NCBI GenBank assembly: GCA_963853835.1
Contig: OY970823.1
Coordinates: 3,800,001 to 3,864,000 of the forward strand
DNA: 64,000 bases
Origin: Calendula officinalis
Taxonomy: Eukaryota; Streptophyta; Magnoliopsida; Asterales; Asteraceae
Direction: 5' to 3'
In this document: positions 21,351 to 32,551 of the stretch, piece after piece
How positions within the stretch are numbered: the stretch's first letter is position 1
How the letters are laid out: the number at the start of each line of letters is the position of its first letter
Made by a program: the position numbers and the translations under genes
Notes under the pieces: generated by a model
The model's database searches: none
Seen by the model: only the letters and a program-made list of their open reading frames with translations
What the model was told of the DNA's origin: nothing

Positions 21351-22725
21351 TGATATTGGCAGATTTATACATATATTTATCTGCCAATATACCTAATTTA
21401 TATGTGTTTATCGATTAAAATATGATGTTATCACTCCAAATGTAGTTTCCATTGTGTTTTGCAGGCTATAGAAGAAAACGTAACAAATACGGGTTAAAAC
21501 AGAACAAGAAACGAAAGACCGCATAAAATCAAGAAATAGCGACGCGATCCCGAGATTGCGACGCGATCTCCTTAGCGATTTCCCAAACGCGATTTTTAAT
21601 CCCTTAGTGATTTCGGCGTTCTGTTTTCACACGAAATACCGAAAATAGCGACGCGATTAAAGATAGCGACGCGATTTCTAGCGATCAGATGACTATTTAA
21701 ATAAATCTGCAGATCTGAATTAAAGACTTTTGGACCTAATTTGAAGGGCAGCCGAAAAACACCATTGGAGCACTCAAGATCGAGATTTCAAGCATCAAAC
21801 ATTGGTTTTCTATCATCTTTGATTAATTCTATGTTTATGAATTCGATTCTTTACATTTGTTTGATGATTTTTAACATGTCTATGTGTTAATCATCTTTTA
21901 TTCACTATGATTAGATGAAGTTAGGGTTTTAGGTTTGGATATTCTTAGGATTTTATGATGATTGCTTGAACACTTGTGTTTCTAATAAAGAACCTTTTCG
22001 TTAAACCTTTACATTTGCATTATTGAATCTGTTTATTGCTTGGTTGATAAAATATTGACAACATTGAATTGATCTAGCAATTCCCCTGATTTTTCATACC
22101 TTTTGACCTAGTCAGCGACTCACTAGAAATAGGGGTCCGAGATTTGATACCGATAACCTAGGTGAAACTTAGAGTCTGATCTTTAGAGAAGAAATTCCTA
22201 GGGTTAGAAGGTCTCGGAAAGCCGGACCTAGTTAGAAATAGCAAGCATGAGTGTGAATTTAAATAGGTTTCTTGAGAAGAAATTCCTAGAGATCATATTA
22301 GATTCATTGTAAGGTTTTGAGAGAAATCTAGTCCCTTAAACTCCTAGAACATGAATTAAATCGGTTCTTAAAAACCAAACCTATATCTAGACGGATTCAG
22401 ATCATAGTGAATATACTCCTTAATATTGAAACACCTTCTCTTCATTTTCAGTACGTTGTTCATTTTAAATAACCTCTTTTCGTTTTATTATTCAGTTTGC
22501 AAATACAAATGTCCCAAATGAAAACCCCTTTTTATTATTTGCTCAGTTTAATTAATTAGTTCCATTCTATATAGTCAGCTTAATAGTTCCCTGTGGAGAA
22601 GAATATACCCGAATTTACTTACATGAACTATATTGCTCACGATTAGGTCATACTTGCCTAAGAGTGTGGTGATCTAGGAAAGGCGTATTTTAGGTGATTG
22701 ATTTATAACTAGTTTCAACACATCA
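21351..22725 (+). repeat. 5' LTR of Athila
   Basis: The LTR runs from TGATATTGGCAG to CACATCA. At 21535-21690 it carries a cluster of AGCGACGCGAT words. It is longer than the 3' LTR because of a deletion in the latter. The boundary could include one more base on each side (TTGAT...ATCAA). Confidence 0.88.
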
Positions 22726-22731
22726 AGTTTT

Positions 22732-22751
22732 TGGCGCCGCTGCCGGGGAAC
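22732..22751 (+). other. Primer binding site of Athila (tRNA-Asp type)
   Basis: TGGCGCCGCTGCCGGGGAAC lies six bases after the LTR end. This sequence is known for Athila-lineage elements, which prime with tRNA-Asp. Confidence 0.8.
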
Positions 22752-22911
22752 AGTTGCGAGATTAGTAATTTAGAACTAATTTGTTAATCGATCCTTGTCT
22801 AGAGATTTATTTCTAAACAAGTTATTTTAATCGTTTTTATTATTTGTTTGGTTTTCATTGAAGTTGTTAAACTGTTACGTTTTTACGATTTGCTTTAAGT
22901 TTTGCAGGTAT

Positions 22912-24099
22912 ATGACCCGTAGCTCTGATTCAGATCCGTTATCACCGTTTTCTGAACCAGAGAGACTTCTTCGCCAGCGACGTAGAGCAGTTTTAGCAGC
23001 GCAATACCTCGAGTCAATCAACTTTCAATCTATCTAAAACCCAATTTACGATATGGGAGATCAAGCACCACCAGATCCGCCACCAGAGCAGCCCATGTGG
23101 AACACCAGGCAAACAGCACCAACTGGTCCTAATCCATCCATCACAGTGCCCGAATTGAATAATATCAATTTAGAGATTAAAGGGCAACTCATCAGTATGG
23201 TGCGGGATCTGAATTTTGACGGAAGACTATGCAATGATCCCAATAGACATCTAGAAAACTTTCTAGATATTTGTGAACTGTTCAAGCAAAGAGATGTAAT
23301 AACTGATGCCATGAGATTGAGATTGTTTCCCTTCAGCTTAGCTGGGGATGCAAAAGAATGGATTAAATCATTAGAGCCAGGCTCTATTACGACTTGGAAT
23401 GAACTCCGAAGCCGTTTTATTACTCGTTATTTTTCACCAGCTAAGGCTGATAAACTTAAAACTGATATTTTGGCTTTTATGTAGGAGTCAGGTGAAAAGA
23501 TAACGGAGGCCTGGGAAAGACTGAAAAGTTTACTACGAAAATGTCCCAACCACGGGTTAGAGAAGAATAACATAGTACATATTTTCTACAGGGGATTGGA
23601 TCACGCATCTCGTTCCCTCCTCGATTCCTCAAGTGGCGGACTATTCATGTACAAAACCCCAACTCAAGCGTATCAACTTCTTGAAGACATCTCGATGCAC
23701 AGTCTGGAATGGACATCCGACAGACGAGTCGGACAGAATCATGCATCCCTAAAGGCAGTTGATGATCGACAACATGATGAAGTGGCTGCAATTAAGAACA
23801 ACCAACAAGTATTTGAGCGTAAATTAGATAAAATAACCAGTTGTTTACATGCTATACATGTTGGATGTGATACATGCAAAGGGCCACATCTCACAAAAGA
23901 ATGTCAGCAGCATCAACCGATGATGTCTGCGGAAGAAGAGTTGAATTACATCAACAATGGGTACCGAGGAAATTATCTGGGCGGAAATCAGGGGTACAAC
24001 AACAATAATTGGGGTACAATAACAACAGAGGTTATAACAATAATAACCAAAATAATAATTATCCCCCGAGAAACTCGAACCCCCTGGTTTCCAACGTGA
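22912..24099 (+). pseudogene. gag: Athila Gag with two in-frame stops
   Basis: Gag starts most plausibly at the ATG at 22912 (MTRSSDSDPLSPFSEPERLL). A TAA at 23035 and a TAG at 23482 interrupt an otherwise continuous frame to 24099. The retrotransposon gag core is clear: ENFLDICELF...RLRLFPFSLAGDAKEW...RSRFITRYFSP (23260-23440). A cysteine pair CDTCKGPHLTKEC (about 23870) replaces a canonical zinc knuckle, and Asn-rich repeats (NNNN) follow. The frame then shifts into the protease frame around 24010-24060, within the AAC repeats. Gag forms the particle and binds RNA. Confidence 0.8.
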
Positions 24100-24106
24100 T
24101 AATTAG

Positions 24107-25126
24107 ATGAATCAACCACCTCGAGAGAATGCTCAGAATGCCGTGGGTCAAGGGCAAAAGTCTTCAATGGAAATTATGCTCGAAAAATATATGGAAAAAC
24201 AAGACAAGAAAGCTGAAGAACAAGATCAAATAATCAGAAATCAGCAGGCAGCAATTCAAAGTTTAGAGGGAAACCTGGGCAAGATGGCCGAAATTTTACA
24301 AGAACGTCCTCAAGGAAGTTTACCACCCCGTACACAAGGTAATCCTAAACGGGAATTCGAGAATATTAAACCTATCACCACTCGGAGTGGTAAAACGGTA
24401 AGTTCACCTGTATTAAATACTGATGAAAATTCTTTTGATACACAGGTTAATGAGGAAACTCCAGCTGAGGAGGAGGAGAGGGCTATGCAGAAGGTTGAAA
24501 TTCCAACCGAGCCAGAAAAGGCAAAACCAAAGGAGACGCACAAGTCCACCAAAATAGATGCAACAAACTCCTACGCACCGAAGGTCCCCTTTCCTCAACA
24601 TTTGAGGAAAGAAAAACTTAAGGAAAAATATGGTAAGTTTGTTGAGATGATTAAACAGGTGCGTATTAACGTTCCTTTGGTTGACATGTTAGCAGGTATG
24701 CCAAACTACGGGAAATTCATCAAGGACTTGGTCTCAAGCAAGGAGCAAACGGAGGAGGTGTCGTCAGCAATATTAAGCGAGGAATGCTCAGCTATCCTCC
24801 AGCCAAACATACCTCCAAAGAAGGGTGATCCAGGGAGTTTTATAATCCCTTGTCTCATAGATAATTTACCGCCCTGTAAGGCACTAGCTGATTTAGGAGC
24901 TAGCATCAGCTTAATGCCTTTGTCCGTGTTTCTTAAATTAGGAATAACAGACCTTAGGCCGACTAGGATGCGTGTTAGATTAGCAAACCTATCGCTTAAA
25001 TACCCAGTAGGCATAGCAGAAAACGTTCTGGTTAAGGTAGATAGGTTCATATTTCCCGCTGATTTTGTTATCCTAGACATCCCGGAAGAACCAAATGTCC
25101 CTCTCATCTTAGGGAACCCTTTCTGA
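24107..25126 (+). pseudogene. Athila protease region
   Basis: This 339-codon frame begins with a coiled-coil linker (EKYMEKQDKKAEEQDQ) and a Pro/Glu-rich segment including ITTRSGKTV. It ends with an aspartic protease: CKALADLGASISLMPLSV (about 24870-24930) with the active-site Asp, then FVILDIPEEPNVPLILGNPF. The DLGAS form, with Leu after Asp, is common in Athila-like proteases. It matures the Gag-Pol polyprotein. A TGA at 25124 separates it from the RT frame, which is shifted. Confidence 0.8.
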
Positions 25127-25146
25127 ACACTGCCAGTGCCATAATC

Positions 25147-27045
25147 TTGGTTGCTGAACAACAGCTTAGTCTAGGTGTCGGGAATGACCGAGTCACTTTC
25201 TCCATTGAGAAAGCGATGAAGCATACCTCTGCCTCCGATGACACGTGCAATTTCATCGACATCATCGATGTATGCATGGAGGAGGAAATTGCCTCATTTC
25301 TTAACCTAGATTGCGATGACATCACTACCTATGGTGATGTCACTCTAGACTCTCCTGAATCCATCCAAGATCTCTCAGAGCTCGAGGAACTTCTTCACCT
25401 TGATGAAGAGGATTCGGAAGAAAATGAAGTAATTTTTGAAAAATTCGACCCGAACCAAAAACTTCGAATTAAAACATCTTTTGAGGACCCTCCATCTCTC
25501 GAGCTTAAGCCATTACCTGATCATTTAGAGTATGCCTTCCTTCAAGGGGAATCTGACTTGCCTGTCATTATCTCATCTGCTCTAGCTCCTCCTGAAAAAG
25601 AAAGTTTAATAAAAATTTTAAAAACACATAAAAAAGCTCTAGCTTGGAAAACCGCAGATATTCTGGGTATAAACCCTTCTTTTTGTACACATAAAATCTT
25701 AATGGAAGAAAACTTTAAACCTAGTGTGCAGAGACAAAGGCGTTTAAATCCCAACATGAAAGAAGTCGTGAAGAAGGAAGTTCTTAAACTGCTTGATGCA
25801 GGGCTCATCTATCCCATTTCTGATAGTCCTTGGGTGAGTCCGGTCCAAGTGGTTCCGAAAAAAGGGGGAATGACAGTTGTGCGTAACGATAAGGATGAAC
25901 TCGTTCCTACTCGTACTGTCACGGGATGGCGAGTCTGCATTGATTACCGCAGACTCTACGAAGCCACTCGAACGGATCACTTTCCTTTATCCTTCATCGA
26001 TCAGATGTTGGAGAGGTTGGCCGGAAACAACTTCTATTGTTTCTTGGACGGTTTCTCCGGCTACTTTCAAATCCCGATCGATCCCCAAGATCAGGAAAAG
26101 ACCACCTTCACTTGCCCCTTCGGTACATTCGCGTATCGAAGGATGCCTTTCGGGTTATGCAACGCTTCTGCAACATTTCAGCGATGCATGACCGCGATTT
26201 TCCAAGACATGGTCGAGGACTGTATGGAAGTCTTCATGGACGATTTCTCAGTATTCAGAGACTCCTTCGAGTCATGTCTTTCTAGCTTAGAGCGGGTTCT
26301 CATTAGGTGCGAGGAATCAAATCTCGTGCTTAATTGGGAAAAGTGTCATTTCATGGTGCGCGAAGGCATCATGTTAGGTCACAAAATTTCAGCGAAGGGG
26401 ATCGAGGTCGATAAATCAAAAATCGATATCATTTCTAAATTACCCCCCCCCCTTTCAAATGTTAAATCTGTGAGAAGTTTCTTAGGTCATGCGGGATTCT
26501 ATCGTCGGTTCATCAAGGATTTTTCCAAGATAACCCGACCCATGACTCATCTTCTCGAAAAGGATACACCTTTCGTTTTCTCTCCCGAATATGTGGAAGC
26601 CTTCACTCTTTTAAAGAATCGGCTCACAGAAGCTCCTATCATGGTATCTCCCAATTGGGAGTTACCTTTCGAACTCATGTGCGATGCTAGTGATTTCGCA
26701 CTCGGTGCAGTTTTGGGTCAGCGTATAAACAATCATTTCCAACCCATTTATTGCGCGAGCCGAACACTCACCGGTGCTCAGGCGAATTACACCACAACTG
26801 AAAAGGAACTCCTTGCAGTGGTTTTCGCCTTTGACAAATTCCGCCCGTATCTTGTTTTATCCAAAACGATTGTCTATACGGATCACTCAGCATTGAAATA
26901 TCTTTTCGCCAAGCAAGATGCAAAACCGCGTCTCATTCGTTGGATTCTTCTCCAACAAGAATTCGACATTGAGATAAAAGATAAAAAAAGGTGCGGAAAA
27001 TCTTGCGGCGGATCATCTATCCCGATTAGAGAACCCTCACCTTGA
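25147..27045 (+). CDS. pol: Athila reverse transcriptase and RNase H
   Basis: This is a 632-codon open frame. After an acidic leader comes the RT: SPWVSPVQVVPKKGGMTV, GWRVCIDYRRL, CFLDGFSGYFQIPI, FGLCNASATFQRCM and the active site FMDD at 26233-26244. The RT connection (LGHAGFYRRFIKDFS) and RNase H follow (FELMCDASDFALGAVLGQ, TTEKELLAVVFAFDKFRPY, YTDHSALKYL). All key Asp residues are present. The frame is lost at a run of seven A residues (26983-26989), apparently one more than the reading frame needs. The integrase region then continues in another phase. It copies element RNA to DNA in the particle. Confidence 0.88.
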   Translation: MVAEQQLSLGVGNDRVTFSIEKAMKHTSASDDTCNFIDIIDVCMEEEIASFLNLDCDDITTYGDVTLDSPESIQDLSELEELLHLDEEDSEENEVIFEKFDPNQKLRIKTSFEDPPSLELKPLPDHLEYAFLQGESDLPVIISSALAPPEKESLIKILKTHKKALAWKTADILGINPSFCTHKILMEENFKPSVQRQRRLNPNMKEVVKKEVLKLLDAGLIYPISDSPWVSPVQVVPKKGGMTVVRNDKDELVPTRTVTGWRVCIDYRRLYEATRTDHFPLSFIDQMLERLAGNNFYCFLDGFSGYFQIPIDPQDQEKTTFTCPFGTFAYRRMPFGLCNASATFQRCMTAIFQDMVEDCMEVFMDDFSVFRDSFESCLSSLERVLIRCEESNLVLNWEKCHFMVREGIMLGHKISAKGIEVDKSKIDIISKLPPPLSNVKSVRSFLGHAGFYRRFIKDFSKITRPMTHLLEKDTPFVFSPEYVEAFTLLKNRLTEAPIMVSPNWELPFELMCDASDFALGAVLGQRINNHFQPIYCASRTLTGAQANYTTTEKELLAVVFAFDKFRPYLVLSKTIVYTDHSALKYLFAKQDAKPRLIRWILLQQEFDIEIKDKKRCGKSCGGSSIPIREPSP

Positions 27046-28388
27046 GGAGTGCAATGAAGACGGGATTCATGATACATTTCCCGATGAATTTATCGAGGCG
27101 GTCAACGCTTTACAAGACACCAACGACCCGTGGTTCGCTGATTTTGCAAATTATTTAGCGGCGGGTGTTCTTGTTAAAGGAATGACCAATCAACAAAAAG
27201 GGAAATTCTTTTCAGATATCAAATATTACCATTGGGATGCTCCACATCATTTCCGGGTCGGTCCTGATTTGATGCATAGGCGGTGCGTTTCCGGTGATGA
27301 AGCTCATGACATTCTCAACAAATGTCATAAAGGCCCCACCGGTGGACATTTCGGTCCAAACTACACCGCCCGAAAGTTCTTGATGCGGGTTCCTATTGGC
27401 CAACGATCTTCAAAGATGCACAAGAATTGGTCAAAACTTGTGATGCATGCCAACGAACCGGAAGCATATCCAAATGGGATGAAATGCCACAACATGGCAT
27501 CCAAGTTTGTGAGGTCTTCGATATTTGGGGCATTGACTTCATGGGTCCGTTTCCGAGCTCCCAAGGTAATAAGTATATCCTTGTTGGTGTTGATTACGTC
27601 TCTAAATGGGCCGAGGCAAAAGCTCTTCCAACGAATGATGCCCGAGTCGTAATCAATTTTATTAAATCTCTTTTCTGCCGGTTCGGTTGCCCGAGGGCGC
27701 TGATTAGTGACCGTGGCATGCATTTTGCTAACCATCTTATGGAGAAAACTCTCCAACGATACGGTGTCCACCATCGTTTCTCGACCGTATATCATCCACA
27801 AACTAGTGGTCAAGTCGAGAACACTAATCGGGCCTTAAAAAGAATTTTCGAGAAAACCATTGAGAAAAATCCCAAGTTGTGGTCTCAACGACTTGAAGAT
27901 GCTCTTTGGGCATTCCGTACCGCTTATAAAACTCCTATCGGCCATACTCCATATCGGATGATTTACGGAAAAGCATGTCACCTTCCATTCGAGATCGAAC
28001 ACAAAGCCTATTGGGCTATCAAAGAGTGTGACATGAGCATCGTTCCCGTCGGGACCGAACGTAATCATCAACTCAATCTTCTCGATGAGCACAGATTTGA
28101 AGCATATGAAAACTATCGAATCTACAAAGAGAGAAGCAAGTATTTGCACGATAAGAAACTGAAAACTCATAAATGCTTCCAACCGGGTGACAAGGTCCTC
28201 ATTTATCAATCTCGATACAAGTTTTCACCGTTTTAAAACAACACCCATCGGGATACGTAGACGTTGTTACCGAAAACGATCATTTCAGTGTTAACGGGCA
28301 TCGCTTGAAGTTTTATCATGAAGACGAGAATGAAGGCGTGACCGAGACGGAGGAGGTGCATTTCGCCATGATGGGCGAAAAGAAGTAA
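27046..28388 (+). pseudogene. Athila integrase (one shift inside)
   Basis: The zinc-binding part (GPTGGHFGPNYTARK and CDACQRTG) is split by a missing base near 27371-27376. The catalytic core is intact in the frame 27427-28236: Asp in GIDFMGPFP (about 27535), Asp in LISDRGMHF (27709-27711) and Glu in HPQTSGQVENTNR (27817-27819), giving the D,D-35-E spacing. The C-terminal part is shortened after SRYKFSPF, and the end (SGYVDVV...NGHRLKFYHEDE, to 28388) lies in a different phase. Integrase inserts the cDNA. This copy would need several repairs to act. Confidence 0.83.
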
Positions 28389-28800
28389 AAGAGCAACACC
28401 GAGTCAAGCTCTAGACTCGTAAATCCATGAAGCGCTTCTCGGGAGGCAACCCGTGTTTAGTTGTTTTTCCCTTTCCTTTCTGCGTTTAAAAAAATAAGAA
28501 TAATAAAAAAAATGGTGTTAAAATTTTCGTCCATATGGTCACCAAACAGAATGCCGAATTCGCTAAGGGGCCGTAAATCGCGTTTTGAGATCGCTAAGGA
28601 CAGTATCCGGGTCCGCCCGAAATCGCTAAGCGATCTTCTGATCGCGACGCGATATGTGTCGCACTTAAATACTTCTGCCTCGTCCAGAACAGCAAACGCA
28701 GCCAAACCTTTTTTCTCCTTCGCGATTTTTCAACGATTCCACCACCAAAACCCCAAAATCCGGCCGATCTCCTCCGATTTCCTCCATATATCTTCATCTC
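28389..28800 (+). promoter_or_regulatory. Spacer between pol and the Athila 3' ORF
   Basis: The spacer contains CTCGGGAGGCAACCCGTGT, common in Athila elements. At 28570-28660 there is a second cluster of GCGACGCGAT-like words, as in the LTR promoter region. It may hold a promoter or processing signal for the 3' ORF. This is inference. Confidence 0.4.
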
Positions 28801-31003
28801 CATGGCGCCTAAGGTTGGTTTTCCCCTCTTTTCTTCCATTAATCCATCTTTTAGAGTAGAAATCTTAGGTTTTTGTGGATGTTCTTGCCAAGCCCGAAAA
28901 TCTTGAATGCTTGCTAGTTTCTTTCGAACTTTGCTTGATTAGTTGTTGATTTATGCCATAGATTGTTAGTTAGTCGAATTGTAGCAAATCCCCTAGTATC
29001 AATTCCGAATTTCAGGGCTTGATTTTGGTTTTTAGGAAGAAAACTTATGACCTAGGGTTTGTTCTTGTCAAAAACCCGAAAATTTCATATATTTTGCTTG
29101 TTAAATCTTCTACATTGTGTTAATGAGTCATTTTTGGATGAATGATATAAATACTTGTCAATTTTTCACAATGTGGTCATATTTCAATAAATTGGGTTCA
29201 AGTTTTTGACAACTACATTACAAGCTTATACAAATTTAAAATTTTAATTATAAAAATAATCATTATAAGTGTTAAACAATGTCACACTTAGTTTAACAAC
29301 TAAGTGTGGGTAAGGAAAATTGGTAAGTTTTTACATAGTTTCACACTTAGTTTAACAACTAAGTGTGGGTACGGGAAATTGGGGTTTAAATTTGAAAAAA
29401 AAGCTTATAGATTCCTTATTCATTTTGTAACTTTCCTGTTAAATAACACTTCTAATGATTATTCTTTTATTTTGTTATTATCCGAAACCTACAAGAGCTT
29501 CAAAGAAGGCATCCTCATCTAGGGTCCCTCAACCCCAACCTTCACCATATCATTCATCATCCGAATCAGAAGAAGAAATTGCGGTGGAATATGAGGAAGA
29601 ATTCGAATTACCAATAGCACTTCATACTGATGGATTCCCCTTGGTTCTTAAGGAAAACCACTCGAGCCATTTATGAGCAAAGAAGGGATAGAATAATGCA
29701 TAAAAAGGTGCATGCGGGCCGAACACCTAAATGGGACGAACTTGCGGCCTTGGGGAAAGAGGGGGCTATCCGAGCCTATTTGACGAGAAAAGTTCGGGAC
29801 AATAATGGGCGCGTGATATTCACGTGCAATGCTTGGGAGGTCGCCCTTACACTAAGGGAACCAATCTATGCCGAGCTTGTGCTAGACTTCCTTTCCACAT
29901 ACCACTTGGAACGCACCACCGCTTATTACGATCCCGCAGCCATATCCATTCATTACCGGGTAGCCCATCAATGGGTTCACTGTTCACTAATTCAATTCGC
30001 TATCAACCTGGGGCTCTACACCCAAGCCCAAACAAATCACCGGCATTTCATATCCTACTTGCGTCGGGGCCAATTTATACCGAGCCGTGATGTAGGAAAG
30101 ATTTGGACCGCACTTGGTGTAGGGGTATGGAGTTCAAGATACTCAAAGAGCAAGCAACTTGGAAATAGTAAACACCGCTATCTATACCGTATGATCTCCA
30201 ACACCATCCGCCAACGATAGGATGGTGGCGAAAAAATGAATATAGCGAGCATTTGGTTTCTACATCAGTTGGTTAACCCAGAGTGTTTCACAAACCTCCC
30301 GATGGTCATCGCTTTGTTCTTGAATGGTCCCGCTCGGGGACATAAAGGAAAAAGTTACTTTGTAGGTGGCCAATACATCACTCGATTGGCAAATGCCGCG
30401 ATGCCTCTTACACCATGAGTGAGGGGTACCTTAACAAAGATAGAGATGGATTTCATTGATTACAATCAAATGAACGGGATGGGGGTGATCCGGAATGCAA
30501 CACATGGGGTGGAAGATGGTAGATATGTGTGGGTGGATAACCCATCCACCGAAATTGCGAGACGGGTTAGACGCAGGGAACCGGAGCAACCGCAAGAGCA
30601 GGAAGATGTGGAGATACGGGAGATGGAGGAACCAGTTTTCGATCATGGTTATGGGCACCCCGGAGCATCTGGCTCCCAAGCGGGCCCATCCTCATCTGAT
30701 CCGTATCAGAGTTTATATACTGATGTGCATGTTTTGCAGGTTGATATGGCAGGTTTGAGGACTGATCTTGGTGGGATGCAGCAGTACATGGTAGGTATGA
30801 ACCTACAACTTCAAAGAAATTATTATCAGTCCGAAAGGGGTCAGGCACACCACCATTGGCAAGCTTCCGCAGCACCAGCCGAAGCCCAACACCAACTTCC
30901 ATACTGGGGCCCGAGTTTGCCAGCACCGCCCAACTTCCCGTCATATGATGCCTGGTTCCAGCAGTATGATCCCACACCGCCTCGCGATGGGCCCGATTAC
31001 TGA
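28801..31003 (+). pseudogene. Athila 3' ORF (ATHILA ORF-1 type) with a probable intron
   Basis: A likely first exon is ATGGCGCCTAAG at 28801-28812, followed by GTTGGTTTTC, and the second exon starts near 29488 (PTRASKKASSSR). The acceptor AG is not obvious at that point. The protein continues in one phase from about 29640: EQRRDRIMHKKVHAGRTPKW, RVAHQWVHCSLIQFAINLGL, then ARGHKGKSYFVGGQYITRLA, which matches the ATHILA ORF-1 family. The end is Gln/Pro-rich. Stops at 30218 and 30416 and a shift near 29640 break it. It was once called env-like. Its function is unknown and no membrane segment is seen. Confidence 0.7.
29283..29367 (+). repeat. Tandem perfect hairpin CACACTTAG/CTAAGTGTG
   Basis: CACACTTAG-TTTAACAA-CTAAGTGTG occurs at 29283-29308 and 29342-29367, each followed by GGTA. 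It lies within the probable intron. Confidence 0.8.
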
Positions 31004-32538
31004 TCCATGTGTTTGGTTATCTTAGACTATTTTCGATTTGGTTGTACTTTTTGTTTATTTTCATTTTTTTTCTTTTAGCAACAACTTAGTACTCCTGTCT
31101 TTTGGTTTATGCTATGTTTGAACTACTTTACCGTGTTATTCTACTTTTTGTTTTAGTTATGTTTTGATAGAATGTGATGAGCTTGGAACTGGATGGAATT
31201 GCTCGAAAATGGATCATGCATTTGGATGATAACAGTACTTGGAACACAGAAAAAATATTCAAAATACATTCAGGGAGTACCGTTCCCTTTTGCCTTTTAC
31301 TTTTTAGTTTATAATTTTCTATTTTATTTTTGTTGCATTAAGGTCAATGCAACGTTTTAAGTGTGGGCATGGGGCGTGGTATCCATCACTTGTTGTGTTT
31401 CTTAGTAAATCATCTAAAACACGAACAAATCAGTTTAATCAGAAATTTTTTTTAGACACATCTCAACCTTAGAAAACAATTTTTAGACAATAGAGTTCAC
31501 TTTAAAGGGAAAAAAATTTCCTAGCTTTTATGTGTCAATTTTTGTGGCTTTTCGACGATCTAATAATCTTTTTAACTCGTTAATTAAACCACTTCTTAAT
31601 TTGGAAAATTTGAAATGTCTTGTAAACCGATAAAAATTGTCTTTTAAAAAATTAAGATTAGCAAAGCTAGCTCCCGATGACATTAGGTTGGATTAAGAGC
31701 TTTTAGTTTACGTGAATAAAATTGCTAAATAATAATGTAAATGAAAAATTTGAGAATCGGTGAGAATATTCATCCGGCCTTGTGTTCTCGATGAGTACGC
31801 CCGAGGGGTCCTTTAAACCTAGCATTCTAAGGTCAACTGATCTGGACATGTTGGTCGAAAGTCTTTTATGCGGGTTCACAATGTAAGATGAGGTTCGAAT
31901 CGATTCTTGAATAATTACCTAATTAAATACTTAGGGAGAACAATTAACCAACCTTAGGTTCCCGACGAGTACGCCCGAGGGGTCCTTTAAACCTAGCATT
32001 CTAAGGTCAACTGATCTGGACAAGTTGGTCGAAAGTCTTTTATGCGGGTTCTCAATGAAAGTTGTGGTTCTCTCTTCCAAACGAAATAAATAAATAAATT
32101 AGCAAACGTGCAAAGCATGTAATAAAAGAAATGAAAAAAATCAAATAAAATGAATAAACATGCAAAGCATGAAGAAATAAAGCAAATAAGTTGTGAAATG
32201 AATAAATAAACTAATTTTTCTTCTTTTAACCTAACTAGTTGGGTAATTTTCATAAAGATGGTGTTTATAGGTTATGCAAGAATGGATGAGGATCCAAGTT
32301 AAAAGTAGTATAATTTGCATAGTTAAAAATTTGATTAGATTTGTGAAAAGTTAGCTAAATTCCTTACACAAACTTGGGCATAAAATATAGTGGAAAATTT
32401 TAACTGCTAAATGGACTATGTTCTGAAAATTGTTGTATTTCTATGAACGAATTGAGATGAAGTGTCGACTGCATTATATTTTTATATATCTGATTGAATT
32501 ATTTTACTGATGATTTGCTTGAGGACAATCAAAGTTCA
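31004..32538 (+). other. 3' untranslated region of Athila
   Basis: This is 1.5 kb without an ORF of note. It holds AAGTGTGGGCATG at about 31361, resembling the true purine tract, and a direct duplication of about 95 bp (31793-31885 and 31967-32060). Confidence 0.6.
31793..32060 (+). repeat. Direct duplication in the Athila 3' untranslated region
   Basis: The segment from GAGTACGCCCGAGGGGTCC to TTTTATGCGGGTTC occurs at 31793-31885 and 31967-32060 with very few differences, spaced 174 bp apart. Confidence 0.85.
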
Positions 32539-32551
32539 AGTGTGGGCATGT
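32539..32551 (+). other. Polypurine tract of Athila
   Basis: AAGTGTGGGCATG lies directly before the 3' LTR start. The same core AAGTGTGGG occurs at 29303, 29362 and 31361. Confidence 0.6.

Noticed and set aside
25542..25980. Antisense open frames over the Athila pol
   Set aside because: They mirror the conserved sense frame and carry no independent motif.
29283..29367. CRISPR-like repeat array
   Set aside because: Only two units, in a eukaryotic retroelement, with no spacer pattern.
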